Assembly (NCBI RefSeq): GCF_001613425.1
Contig: NZ_BDCI01000036.1
Location: 62,001 to 126,000, forward strand
Reading direction: 5' to 3'
DNA length: 64,000 nucleotides
From: Nocardia vulneris
Lineage (GTDB): Bacteria; Actinomycetota; Actinomycetes; Mycobacteriales; Mycobacteriaceae
The notes under the pieces were generated by a model. The model did not search any database. It saw nothing but the letters and a program-made list of their open reading frames with translations, and was not told the DNA's origin. Shown one piece after another: positions 7,653 through 16,031 of the stretch. Position 1 is the first letter of the stretch; each line of letters opens with the position of its first letter. The translations under genes and the position numbers were made by a program.

Positions 7653-8897
7653 ATGGCAACGCAGACACTTCTCGCGGCCGGCGCCCCGGCCACCGCGCCC
7701 ACCCGTAGCGCCACCCCGCGCGCTCACACGGCGCGCACCCTGCCTGTTTTCGTGCTGTCCGCCTTGCTCGCGACCGGACAGATGTATGTCCCGATTCCCC
7801 TGTTCACCGCCATGAAAGCGGACTGGGACGTCGGCTCGGGCGTGATGACCTGGATCATCAGCGCGTTCGCCTTCGGCTACGCGGGCGGGTTCGTGCTGTT
7901 CGGCCCGCTCTCGGATCGCTACGGCCACCGCAGGGTGCTGATGACCGGCATGCTCGTCGCCGCGGTGGTCACGCTATTGACCGGTTTGGCGTTCAGTGCG
8001 CCGGTGGCGGTCGCGCTGCGCGTCGTCCAGGGCCTGGTCGTCGGCTCGATACCGCCCGCGATCATGGCCTATGTCGCCACCCGCATCACGCCCGCGCACC
8101 GCGCGGTGGTGACCATGTCCATCGCCACCTCGTTCCTGGCGGCGACCGTGATCGCGCAGATCGTCTCGCAGGCGGTGGTCGCCTCCTTCCCGTGGCGCTC
8201 GGTATTCATCGCCTCCGCAATCGTTTTCGCGGTGCTCGCGGTCGCGCTGCGCAAGGTGATGCTCGAGGACGCCCCCACGGGGCGCGAGCTGCCGCTGCGG
8301 CACAGCTACGCCGCGATTCCCGCGGTGTTCCGGCTGCTGCCCCTGGTCCCGATGCTGGTCGCGGGTGCGATGAGCATGGCGGTGATGGTCGGCATCTACA
8401 CCGGTCTCGAACTCACCGGCGTGGTCGAGAGCTCCGGTGAACTGCTCACGCTGCGGGCGGGCGCACTGCCGGTGATGCTGTTGCTGCCGTTGCTCGCGGT
8501 GCCGCTGGCACGCCTGTCCAAGCACAGCCAGATCGTGCTCGGTGTGCTGGTCGCCGCCGCCGCGATGGTCGCGGCCACCTTCGAGGGCAGCCACCTCGCC
8601 GTGTTGACCGTGCTGCTCGCCGTGATGGTCGGCGGTCTCGGCGTGATCGCGCCGGCCGTGCTGCAGAGCGCGGGCGAACTCGGCGGTGAATCCCGTGCCG
8701 CCGCAATGTCGGTCGCCATGTTCAGCTTTTATGTCGGCGCCACCGTGGGTCCGCTGGTGGCCGCGGCCGCCGCGCCGCACGGGTTCGCTGCCCTGGCCTG
8801 GACGCTGGCCGCCCTGCTGGTCGCGGCGCTGGGCATGACGGTGATCGGTCTGGTCCTGCAGCGCCGCGTGCAGGCGAAGGCTGCGGCGCTCGCCTGA
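7653..8897 (+). CDS. MFS transporter (drug/metabolite efflux type)
   Basis: 414 residues with about 12 membrane helices. The loop after helix 2 reads FGPLSDRYGHRRVLMTGML, the GxLaDRxGrR signature of the major facilitator superfamily. LRVVQGLVVGSIPPAIMAYV resembles helix 4-5 of the YnfM/DHA subgroup. The first about 28 residues are Ala/Thr/Pro-rich and probably cytosolic. Divergence from a TetR regulator fits an inducible efflux pump; its substrate cannot be told. A hairpin terminator follows the stop codon. Confidence 0.9.
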   Translation: MATQTLLAAGAPATAPTRSATPRAHTARTLPVFVLSALLATGQMYVPIPLFTAMKADWDVGSGVMTWIISAFAFGYAGGFVLFGPLSDRYGHRRVLMTGMLVAAVVTLLTGLAFSAPVAVALRVVQGLVVGSIPPAIMAYVATRITPAHRAVVTMSIATSFLAATVIAQIVSQAVVASFPWRSVFIASAIVFAVLAVALRKVMLEDAPTGRELPLRHSYAAIPAVFRLLPLVPMLVAGAMSMAVMVGIYTGLELTGVVESSGELLTLRAGALPVMLLLPLLAVPLARLSKHSQIVLGVLVAAAAMVAATFEGSHLAVLTVLLAVMVGGLGVIAPAVLQSAGELGGESRAAAMSVAMFSFYVGATVGPLVAAAAAPHGFAALAWTLAALLVAALGMTVIGLVLQRRVQAKAAALA

Positions 8898-8912
8898 TCA
8901 TCGAAAACGCAA

Positions 8913-8942
8913 GGCCGGCATCGCAATCCAGCGGTGCCGGCC
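8913..8942. terminator. hairpin terminator between MFS gene and ramB
   Basis: GGCCGGCATCGC (8913-8924) pairs with GCGGTGCCGGCC (8931-8942) over 12 bp with one G-T pair and a 6-nt loop, between convergent genes. Confidence 0.8.
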
Positions 8943-8953
8943 CTGTCGTGCGG

Positions 8954-10360
8954 CTACTTGAGCACGTAGGGCGAGACCGAGCTGCGGTGCTCGCTGATGT
9001 CGAGGACCTTGCCCAGCGGCGGGAACGCGCGCTGCGGGCAGTTGGTGCGGTCGCAGACGCGACAGCCCGCGCCGATGGGGGTGGGCTGGACCTCGTCGAG
9101 ATCGATGCCGTCGGCGTAGATCACCCGGCCCGCGTGACGCAGTTCGCAGCCGAGACCGATGGCGAAGGTCTTGCTCGGCTGGCCGTAGCGGGTGGCGCGG
9201 CGCTCCACCGTGCGGGCCACCCACAGGTACTTGCGGCCGTCGGGCATCTGCGCGATCTGAGTCATGATCTTGCCGGGATAGGCGAAGGTCTCGTAGACGT
9301 TCCAGAGCGGACAGGTGCCACCGCTGGCGGAGAAGTGGAAACCGGTGGCGGACTGGCGTTTCGACATATTGCCCGCCCGATCGACCCGGACGAAGGAGAA
9401 CGGCACCCCGCGCAGTTTCGGTCGCTGCAGCGTCGAGAGCCGGTGGCAGATGGTTTCGTAGCTCTGGGTGAAGAACGCCGACAGCCGCTCGATGTCGTAT
9501 CGGAAATCCTCCGCGACCTCGTGAAAATGCGTGTACGGCAATACGGTTGCCGCGGCGAAATAGTTCGCCAGCCCGAGCATCGCCAGCTTCTTGGTGTCCT
9601 CGGAGGCGAAATTGCCTTCCTCGACCAGCTTTTCGAGCAGCTCGCCGCATTCGAAATAGGCCAGCTCGGCGGCCAGTTTGAAGGTGCGCTGTCCGCCGGA
9701 CAGGTGCGGGGCGATCTCGAGCCGCTGTGTCTGCTCGTCGTAGCGGTGCAGCACGCCCTCGCCGAGGTCGATCCGCTCGACGATCCGTACGTCGTGCGCG
9801 CGCAGGATCCGGGCCACCTCGCTGTGCACGTCGCCGCCGTGGAAGCGGATGCGCGCGGTGAGTTCCTCTGCGGCGGTATCCAATTCGTGGATGTAGTTCT
9901 GCCGCTGATAGAAGTAGTCGCGCACCTCCTCGTGCGGCTTGCTGATCGTCGCGCTGCCCGAGCCGTCGGCGAACCGGTCCTCGGTCGCGGCGGCCAACTG
10001 GGCGGAGGTGTTGCGGTAGCGGTTGTGCATGTTGACCAGGGCACGCGCCATGCTGGGATGGGCGGACACCATGTCGGCGATCTCCTGGGTGTCGGCCTCG
10101 ATGCCCAGCTCCTGGTCCATCACGACCTCCTGGAGTTCGGCGATGAGCCGGGTGTCGTCCTGGGAGGAGAAGAAGGTCGCGTCGACGCCGAACACCTCGC
10201 TGATCCGCAGCAGCACCGGCACGGTGAGCGGACGCACGTCGTGTTCGATCTGGTTCAGGTAGCTGGCCGAGATCTCCAGCTTCTGGGCAAGCGAGACCTG
10301 GCTCAGTCCCCGTTCGGTGCGCAGCTGGCGTAGCCGCGCCCCGACGTAAGTCTTGGCCAT
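8954..10360 (-). CDS. ramB: RamB-type regulator of acetate/glyoxylate metabolism
   Basis: 468 residues, the size of RamB. The N terminus is an XRE-type HTH (ARLRQLRTERGLSQVSLA, then ASYLNQIEHDVRPLTVPVL). The middle is the IrrE/ImmA-like region typical of this family, with AAELAYFECGELLEKLVEEG. The C terminus carries a conserved Cys set (GAGCRVCDRTNCPQRAFPPL) found in the short-chain-acyl regulator domain. RamB controls isocitrate lyase and other acetate genes in mycobacteria and corynebacteria; no such target lies in this window. The ATG is preceded by -10 TAAACT 6 nt away, so translation is probably leaderless. Confidence 0.9.
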   Translation of the reverse strand: MAKTYVGARLRQLRTERGLSQVSLAQKLEISASYLNQIEHDVRPLTVPVLLRISEVFGVDATFFSSQDDTRLIAELQEVVMDQELGIEADTQEIADMVSAHPSMARALVNMHNRYRNTSAQLAAATEDRFADGSGSATISKPHEEVRDYFYQRQNYIHELDTAAEELTARIRFHGGDVHSEVARILRAHDVRIVERIDLGEGVLHRYDEQTQRLEIAPHLSGGQRTFKLAAELAYFECGELLEKLVEEGNFASEDTKKLAMLGLANYFAAATVLPYTHFHEVAEDFRYDIERLSAFFTQSYETICHRLSTLQRPKLRGVPFSFVRVDRAGNMSKRQSATGFHFSASGGTCPLWNVYETFAYPGKIMTQIAQMPDGRKYLWVARTVERRATRYGQPSKTFAIGLGCELRHAGRVIYADGIDLDEVQPTPIGAGCRVCDRTNCPQRAFPPLGKVLDISEHRSSVSPYVLK

Positions 10361-10366
10361 TCGTCC

Positions 10367-10447
10367 AGTTTATGGTCGATTTCGCAACCCTGCCAATGGG
10401 GAATTAACAGCAGAGCTGAGCGATTTGTCACAGCGAGGCGCTACCGT
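10367..10447. promoter_or_regulatory. divergent ramB/ligB promoter region
   Basis: Leftward -10 TAAACT (complement of 10367-10372) lies 6 nt before the ramB ATG. Rightward -10 TACCGT (10442-10447) lies 6 nt before the ligB GTG. Both predict leaderless mRNAs. ATTTCGCAACC at 10379-10389 weakly resembles a RamB-type box, which would allow autoregulation. Confidence 0.5.
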
Positions 10448-10453
10448 CGTCGG

Positions 10454-11965
10454 GTGTTGTTCTCGCATGTCGTCCAGACTTCGGAGACGGTTCGCGCAAC
10501 CAGGTCACGGAAAACGAAGATCGCCGCCTTCGCCGAATTGCTGACCACCGCCGGACCGGACGAACTCGCGCCCGTCGTCGCGTGGGTCTCCGGCGAGCTA
10601 CGTCAAGGACGCATCGGCACCGGCTGGCGCACCCTGGCCGGGCTGGACACGCCCCCGGCTCCCGTTGCGACGCTGACGGTTTCGGCCGTCGACGCGGCGC
10701 TGAGCGAGGTGGCCGCGACCTCGGGCACCGGTTCCACGGCGCGCCGCAAGGCGCTGCTGGTGGCGCTGTGGACCGCGGCGACGTCGGAAGAACAGGCCTT
10801 TCTGCTGCGGCTGCTGACCGGTGAACTCCGCCAGGGTGCGCTCACCGCGATCGTCAGCGAGGCCGTCGCGGTGGCCGCGGCCGTGCCGGTGGAGCTGGTG
10901 CGGCGGGCCTACATGCTGTCGGGCCGGTTGCCGGTCACCGCACTCGCCGCATTGACCGGCGGGGTGGCGGCGCTCAGCGAATTCCGCCTGGAGGTGGGCC
11001 GCCCGATCCAGCCGATGCTGGCCGCGCCGGGGGCCTCGCTCGACGAGGCCCTGGCCGAATTCGACGGCAAGGTGAGCGCCGAGATCAAGATGGACGGCGC
11101 GCGGATCCAGGTGCATCGCACCGGTTCGCGGGTGTGGGTGTTCACCAGGACGCTGCGCGACATCACGGCCGGGGTGCCGGAATTGGTGGACCTGGTGCGC
11201 GGGCTGGACTGCGACAGCGTCGTGCTGGACGGCGAGACGCTGGCGCTCGACGACTCCGGCCGGCCCCGCCCGTTCCAGGAGACGATGAGCCGCTTCGCCG
11301 AGGTGAGTTCGACCCGGGAGTTGCTGCTGCATCCGTATTTCTTCGACTGCCTGCACCTGGACGGTCAGGACCTGCTCGACGCGCCGCTGTCCGAACGGCG
11401 GGCCGCGCTCACGAAAGTGGCCGGCGAACACAGCATTCCCGCGCTGCTCGAGCCGGACGCGGAGGCGGCCGCCGAGTACTTCGACGGCGCGCTCGCCGCA
11501 GGCCATGAGGGCGTGATGATCAAATCGCTGACCGCGCCGTACGCGGCGGGTCGGCGGGGCCGCGCCTGGCAGAAGATCAAGCCGACGCACACCCTGGACC
11601 TGCTCGTGCTCGGCGCCGAATGGGGCTACGGCCGCCGCACCGGTTATCTGTCGAACCTGCACCTCGGCGCCCGCGATCCGTACACCGGCGAACCGGTGAT
11701 GGTCGGCAAGACCTTCAAGGGGCTCACCGACGCGCTCTTGCAGTGGCAGACAGCGGAATTCCCGCGGCACGAACGCACCCGCGACGAACACACCGTCTAC
11801 CTGTATCCGGAACTGGTGGTGGAGATCGCCCTGGACGGAGTCCAGGTCAGTCCGCGCTACCCCGGTGGCGTGGCGCTGCGCTTCGCACGGGTCGTTCGCT
11901 ATCGGCCCGACAAAGAGGCCCGCGACGCCGACACCATCGACACCGTGCGGGCGCTGCTGCCCTGA
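10454..11965 (+). CDS. ligB: ATP-dependent DNA ligase LigB
   Basis: 503 residues, matching mycobacterial LigB along its length. The adenylation motif I is IKMDGARIQ with the nucleotide-accepting Lys at 212. Motifs III/IIIa (YFFDCLHLDGQDLL), IV (EGVMIKS), V (WQKIKPTHTLDLLVL) and the OB-fold end (ELVVEIALDGVQVSPRYPGG) are all present. The N-terminal 180 residues form the LigB DNA-binding domain (LRLLTGELRQGAL). It seals nicks using ATP; the essential NAD-dependent LigA is expected elsewhere, so LigB is probably a repair ligase. The GTG start 6 nt after TACCGT predicts a leaderless message. Confidence 0.95.
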   Translation: MLFSHVVQTSETVRATRSRKTKIAAFAELLTTAGPDELAPVVAWVSGELRQGRIGTGWRTLAGLDTPPAPVATLTVSAVDAALSEVAATSGTGSTARRKALLVALWTAATSEEQAFLLRLLTGELRQGALTAIVSEAVAVAAAVPVELVRRAYMLSGRLPVTALAALTGGVAALSEFRLEVGRPIQPMLAAPGASLDEALAEFDGKVSAEIKMDGARIQVHRTGSRVWVFTRTLRDITAGVPELVDLVRGLDCDSVVLDGETLALDDSGRPRPFQETMSRFAEVSSTRELLLHPYFFDCLHLDGQDLLDAPLSERRAALTKVAGEHSIPALLEPDAEAAAEYFDGALAAGHEGVMIKSLTAPYAAGRRGRAWQKIKPTHTLDLLVLGAEWGYGRRTGYLSNLHLGARDPYTGEPVMVGKTFKGLTDALLQWQTAEFPRHERTRDEHTVYLYPELVVEIALDGVQVSPRYPGGVALRFARVVRYRPDKEARDADTIDTVRALLP

Positions 11966-12128
11966 ACGGCGGTGCGGCTTCGGCGATTCGGCGCACAGCC
12001 GCGCCGACGCGATGCGAAGATGGCGCTGCCACTGCAAATAAGGGCTCCTCAGGGGCGTGGGGTGCGGGCCAGAATGCAGTGGGTTCGGCGGGATGCTGCT
12101 TCGGGATCGGGGATGACGGTTGGGTTCG

Positions 12129-13364
12129 ATGGTGTGGCGGCTGCGCGCGCTGGCGCTGGCCGCGGTCGTGGCGGTGAGCGCGGTGCTCGGCACCCTCGCG
12201 CACGCGAATCCGATCGATGATCTGCTCTTTCCCTCCAAGAACACCGCTGATGTCATGCCGACGCCGCTGGGTGATCCGTTCTACGTCCCGCCGGCCGGCT
12301 TCGAATCCCGCGCTCCGGGCACGGTTCTCGCGTCCCGTCCCGGCGGCACCGGCGTCACGGGTGTCCCGTTGACCTCCACCGAGCTGCTGATCCGCTCGAA
12401 CGACGCGAAGGATCAGCCGGTGCCCGTGGTCGCCACCCTGCTGATGCCGACCACGCCGTGGACCGGTCCGGGCCCGCGGCCACTGGTCACGCTGAACCCG
12501 GCGATCGATTCGCTCGGGCATCAGTGCGCGCCGTCGTACGAGCTGCGGATGGTGTCGAGCAAGTTGTGGATGGCGCAGATCCCGCTGTCCAAAGGTTTCG
12601 CGGTGCTGGTGCCCGATCATCAGGGGCCGCGGCAGGCGTACGCGGCGGGTCTGATGGCCGGGCACGCGGTGCTCGACGCGATCCGCGCCGCGGTGCGCAC
12701 CCCCGAACTCGGCCTGGAACCCGCGGCGCCGACCGCGATCACCGGCTACTCCGGCGGCGCCATCGCCTCCGCCTGGGCCGCGCAGCTGGCGCCGCGCTAC
12801 GCGCCGGAGCTGAATCTCGTCGGCGTCGCGTTCGGCGGGGTGCCCGCCGATTACGAGATGCTGATCCACACCATGAACGGACGCGACGCCGCCTCCGGGG
12901 TCTTCCTCGCCGCGACGCTGGGCCTGGCGCGCGAGTATCCGGAGATGCTCGACCTGATGAACGACAACGGCTGGCGCCTGGCGCGGGTCGGCCGGGACTT
13001 CTGCATGGCCGCCGAGGAGTTCGTCGGCTTGGTCGCGCCGATTCCGGTGCAGGCGCTCACCGACGTGCCCGCGCCGACCGAGGTCCCGTTCGTCCGCGAG
13101 ATCCTGGCGCAGAACCGGCTCGGCGCCCTGCCGCCGACCATTCCGGTGTTCATGTATCACGGCGGGAACGAATGGTGGGTGCCGCTGGCCGGTGCCGAGA
13201 ACCTGTATCGGGACTGGTGCCGCGGCGGCACACAGGTGGATTTCCAGGTATATCTCGGTGAACATTTCATCGTCAGCACCAGCGGCATTCCTGGTGCATA
13301 TGCCTGGATCGAGGACCGCATCGCGGGCCGGCCGGTGGCGCCGGGGTGCACCCGATTCGGCTGA
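12129..13364 (+). CDS. secretory lipase (LIP family)
   Basis: 411 residues from the ATG at 12129; a TTG three codons earlier and a GTG one codon later are alternatives. A Sec signal (RLRALALAAVVAVSAVLGTLAHA) precedes the mature enzyme. The nucleophile is Ser208 in ITGYSGGAIAS, followed by PELNLVGVAFGGVPADYE, both hallmarks of the PF03583 secretory lipase family. VFMYHGGNEWWVP holds the acid position (the usual Asp appears to be Glu or Asn here), and GEHFIVS gives the His. Such exported lipases hydrolyse triacylglycerols or esters. It is one of three family members in the window. Confidence 0.88.
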   Translation: MVWRLRALALAAVVAVSAVLGTLAHANPIDDLLFPSKNTADVMPTPLGDPFYVPPAGFESRAPGTVLASRPGGTGVTGVPLTSTELLIRSNDAKDQPVPVVATLLMPTTPWTGPGPRPLVTLNPAIDSLGHQCAPSYELRMVSSKLWMAQIPLSKGFAVLVPDHQGPRQAYAAGLMAGHAVLDAIRAAVRTPELGLEPAAPTAITGYSGGAIASAWAAQLAPRYAPELNLVGVAFGGVPADYEMLIHTMNGRDAASGVFLAATLGLAREYPEMLDLMNDNGWRLARVGRDFCMAAEEFVGLVAPIPVQALTDVPAPTEVPFVREILAQNRLGALPPTIPVFMYHGGNEWWVPLAGAENLYRDWCRGGTQVDFQVYLGEHFIVSTSGIPGAYAWIEDRIAGRPVAPGCTRFG

Positions 13365-13477
13365 TGGACGGGGGAATCCGGGCCGATAGAGGACAGGAAC
13401 CAACTTAACGCACGGCCGACGCGCGGTTAACCGCAACCACCTGGCAATCCTATTGACCCGTACCGCACACTAGAGGC

Positions 13478-14824
13478 GTGACCGTCGAATTACTGGTTCT
13501 TCTGATCGTCATCGTCACAGCACTCGCATTCGATTTCACCAACGGGTTCCACGACACCGCGAATGCCATGGCGACCTCGATCGCCACCGGCGCATTGCGG
13601 CCACGCGTCGCGGTCGCCCTGTCGGCGGTGCTCAACCTGGTCGGGGCCTTCCTGTCCGTGGCGGTTGCCGCCACCGTGGCCAAGGGGATCGTCCGGCTCG
13701 ATGCGGTGCAAGGCCACGACCTGCTCATCATCGTCTTCGCCGGTCTGGTCGGCGGCATCCTCTGGAACTTGATCACCTGGCTGTTCGGCCTGCCGTCGAG
13801 TTCCTCGCACGCCTTGTTCGGCGGTCTGATCGGCGCCACCCTGGCCGCGCTCGGCTGGAGCGGAGTGATCTGGGCGGCCGGCTCGGACGGCGTGCTGACC
13901 AAGATCATCCTGCCCGCCGTGCTCGCCCCGATCGTGGCGGCGCTGGTCTCCGCCCTGGGTACCTGGCTGGTCTACCGGATCACCAGGGGTTCCGATCCCG
14001 GCAAGGTGGAATCGGGCTTCCGCTGGGGCCAGATCGGCTCCGCCTCGCTGGTCTCGCTGGCGCACGGCACCAACGACGCGCAGAAGACGATGGGCGTGAT
14101 CTTCCTCGCGCTGGTGGCGCACGGCACGCTCACCAAGAACGACGAGATGCCGCTGTGGGTGATGGCCGCGTGTGCGGTCGCCATCGCGCTGGGCACCTAC
14201 CTCGGCGGCTGGCGGATCATCCGGACGCTCGGCAAGGGCCTGGTGGAGATCGAATCCCCGCAGGGGCTGGCGGCCGAAACGGCGTCGGCGGCCATCATTC
14301 TCAGTTCGGCTCACTTCGGGCTGCCGCTGTCGACCACGCAGACCGCGACCGGCTCGATCCTGGGCACCGGCCTCGGCAAGGGCGCCGAGGTGCGCTGGGG
14401 CGTGATGGGCCGGATGGTGGTCGCCTGGCTGCTCACACTGCCGCTCGCCGGGGTCGCGGGCGCGCTGTGCTGGGCCATCGCGCATTTCATCGGCGGGCTG
14501 CCGGGCGTGCTGGTGGTGTTCGCGATCCTGCTCGGGCTGTCGACGTTGATCTACCTGCGCTCGCGCCGGGATCCGGTGGACACCACCAACGTCAACGAAT
14601 GGCCGGGCGACACGCCGGGTGGGGCAGGCGATCTCGGGGGTGTTGCGAAGCCGGACGGACCGGCCGCCGTCGCGCCGCAAGCATCGGAAACGCCACAAGC
14701 ATCCGAAACGCCGCAAGCCTCGCAGGTGCCGCAGGCGGAACGTGCGGCGAGCGCCCCGCAGCCGCCCGCCCGGGACGGGCAGCCGGCCGAGCCCGGTACG
14801 CCGAACCGGTCGGCTCAGGTCTAG
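13478..14824 (+). CDS. pitA: PitA-type inorganic phosphate transporter
   Basis: 448 residues. Two inverted PHO4 repeats are visible: FDFTNGFHDTANAMATS at about residues 18-34, and SLAHGTNDAQKTMGVIFLA near 190, each carrying the GxxDxAN-type signature. About 10 membrane helices are predicted. It is a low-affinity, metal-phosphate/proton symporter by family. The C-terminal about 80 residues are cytosolic, Pro/Ala-rich and contain three 6-residue repeats (QASETP type). It heads an operon with a small membrane gene and two DUF3349 genes. The GTG start sits 6 nt after a weak -10 (CACACT). Confidence 0.92.
   Translation: MTVELLVLLIVIVTALAFDFTNGFHDTANAMATSIATGALRPRVAVALSAVLNLVGAFLSVAVAATVAKGIVRLDAVQGHDLLIIVFAGLVGGILWNLITWLFGLPSSSSHALFGGLIGATLAALGWSGVIWAAGSDGVLTKIILPAVLAPIVAALVSALGTWLVYRITRGSDPGKVESGFRWGQIGSASLVSLAHGTNDAQKTMGVIFLALVAHGTLTKNDEMPLWVMAACAVAIALGTYLGGWRIIRTLGKGLVEIESPQGLAAETASAAIILSSAHFGLPLSTTQTATGSILGTGLGKGAEVRWGVMGRMVVAWLLTLPLAGVAGALCWAIAHFIGGLPGVLVVFAILLGLSTLIYLRSRRDPVDTTNVNEWPGDTPGGAGDLGGVAKPDGPAAVAPQASETPQASETPQASQVPQAERAASAPQPPARDGQPAEPGTPNRSAQV
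14678..14731 (+). repeat. three 18-bp tandem repeats in the pitA tail
   Basis: Units at 14678-14695, 14696-14713 and 14714-14731; the first two differ by two bases and the third has diverged. They encode QASETP, QASETP, QASQVP in the disordered C-terminal tail. Confidence 0.8.
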
Positions 14825-14836
14825 GGAGGACGCGAC

Positions 14837-15121
14837 GTGCATACGCTCATCACGAATCTGAACTCGCTGTGGAAGGTCATGCTGGCCGGGCTGGTGCTCG
14901 GCGCGGGGCTGCCCCTGGTGTTCGCGATCGGGGTACGGTTCTGGTCGGCGGCCGAGACCGTGCCGGCCGATGGTCGTGTGACCCAACGCAATTACCCCGC
15001 GCTCGCGGTTGCGTTAGTGTGTTTCGGGCTGATCATCGCGGCGATCGTCACCGGGATCCTCTATACGGCAAAGGCTTTCATCGCCGCCAGGTTCGGTATT
15101 CACCTGTTCGGACAGTCCTGA
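14837..15121 (+). CDS. small two-helix membrane protein linked to pitA
   Basis: 94 residues, GTG start with GGGAGGA 6 nt upstream, 12 nt after the pitA stop. Two membrane helices are visible (VMLAGLVLGAGLPLVFAIGV and LAVALVCFGLIIAAIVTGIL) joined by a polar loop. I know no domain name for it, but small membrane proteins directly after pitA are common in mycolata, which suggests a role in phosphate transport or its regulation. Partner and topology are inferred. Confidence 0.75.
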   Translation: MHTLITNLNSLWKVMLAGLVLGAGLPLVFAIGVRFWSAAETVPADGRVTQRNYPALAVALVCFGLIIAAIVTGILYTAKAFIAARFGIHLFGQS

Positions 15122-15131
15122 AGGGCGGAAC

Positions 15132-15467
15132 GTGACCGATCAAGCCAAACCCGCGGAACTCCGGCCGAATCTGCTCGGCCGGGTGATCGGCTGGCTGCGT
15201 GCCGGCTACCCGCAGGGGATTCCGCATTCCGACTACGTCGCGCTGTTCGCCGTATTGCACCGGCATCTCACCGATTTCGAGGTGGTCGCGATCGCCGAGG
15301 AGCTGGCCGCCTCGAACCCGGACAGCGAGATCACGCACGCGGAGATCGAGGACGCCATCGCGCGCGTCGCCAAGGAGCAGCCGGCCGACGGCGACGTGGC
15401 GCGCGTCGCCTCGCACCTCGCGGCCGGTGGCTGGCCACTCGCCGACCCGCCCTCCGACTCGGACTGA
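15132..15467 (+). CDS. DUF3349 protein, first copy
   Basis: 111 residues of the DUF3349 family, small all-alpha proteins found in mycolata. Key stretches are GWLRAGYPQGIPHSDYVALF, FEVVAIAEELA and the C-terminal PADGDVARVASHLAAGGWPL. The GTG start has AAGGGCGG just upstream and lies 10 nt after the membrane gene, so it belongs to the pitA operon. Biochemical function is not known. It is a paralogue of the next gene. Confidence 0.85.
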   Translation: MTDQAKPAELRPNLLGRVIGWLRAGYPQGIPHSDYVALFAVLHRHLTDFEVVAIAEELAASNPDSEITHAEIEDAIARVAKEQPADGDVARVASHLAAGGWPLADPPSDSD

Positions 15468-15480
15468 GCGAGCAGCGTTC

Positions 15481-15789
15481 ATGCCACCCTTCCTGAACGC
15501 CATCATCGACTGGCTGCGGGCCGGATATCCGGACGGTGTCCCGGAATCCGACTACATCCCGCTGCTCGCCCTGCTGCGCCGTCGCCTTTCCGAGGACGAG
15601 GTGCGCCAGATCGCCGCCGAACTGGCCGGGTCCGGGGACCTGCCCGCGGACAAGACCGATATTCAGGTGATGATCACCAAGGTCACCAACGAGATGCCCT
15701 CGGAGGCCGACGTCGCGCGGGTGCAGACGCGGCTGGCCGCGCACGCCTGGCCGCAGGACGGCTCCGCGTCGTCGGTCGACGACCGCTGA
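15481..15789 (+). CDS. DUF3349 protein, second copy
   Basis: 102 residues, ATG 13 nt after the first copy. It repeats the same pattern (DWLRAGYPDGVPESDYIPLL, DEVRQIAAELA, SEADVARVQTRLAAHAWP). The two copies most likely arose by local duplication. The highly conserved W-L-R-A-G-Y-P and the terminal W-P are shared. Function unknown; a heteromeric pair is conceivable. Confidence 0.85.
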   Translation: MPPFLNAIIDWLRAGYPDGVPESDYIPLLALLRRRLSEDEVRQIAAELAGSGDLPADKTDIQVMITKVTNEMPSEADVARVQTRLAAHAWPQDGSASSVDDR

Positions 15790-16031
15790 GCTGCCCTGCC
15801 GCACAGCGGCTTTCGTCGTCTGCGCGCACTGACCCGGGCCGGACCTGGCCCCGGGTCGCGTGCTCCACAGCCGATTCCCAGCTGCACCGGGGCGACCCTC
15901 GAGGTGCGTCGGTCAAGCTGAGTCGGCCGGAATCCCAAGCCTTCCGGCAACTCTGGTGGGCCTACTGCCCTGGCACACCAGCCCGCCGGCCGGCGGCGCT
16001 CGCCCCTCGCCCGCGCCGCCGGCCGCGCACT

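Noticed and set aside
10379..10389. RamB binding site upstream of ramB
   Set aside because: Only loosely similar to the published A/T-rich RamB box; not strong enough to list as an operator on its own.
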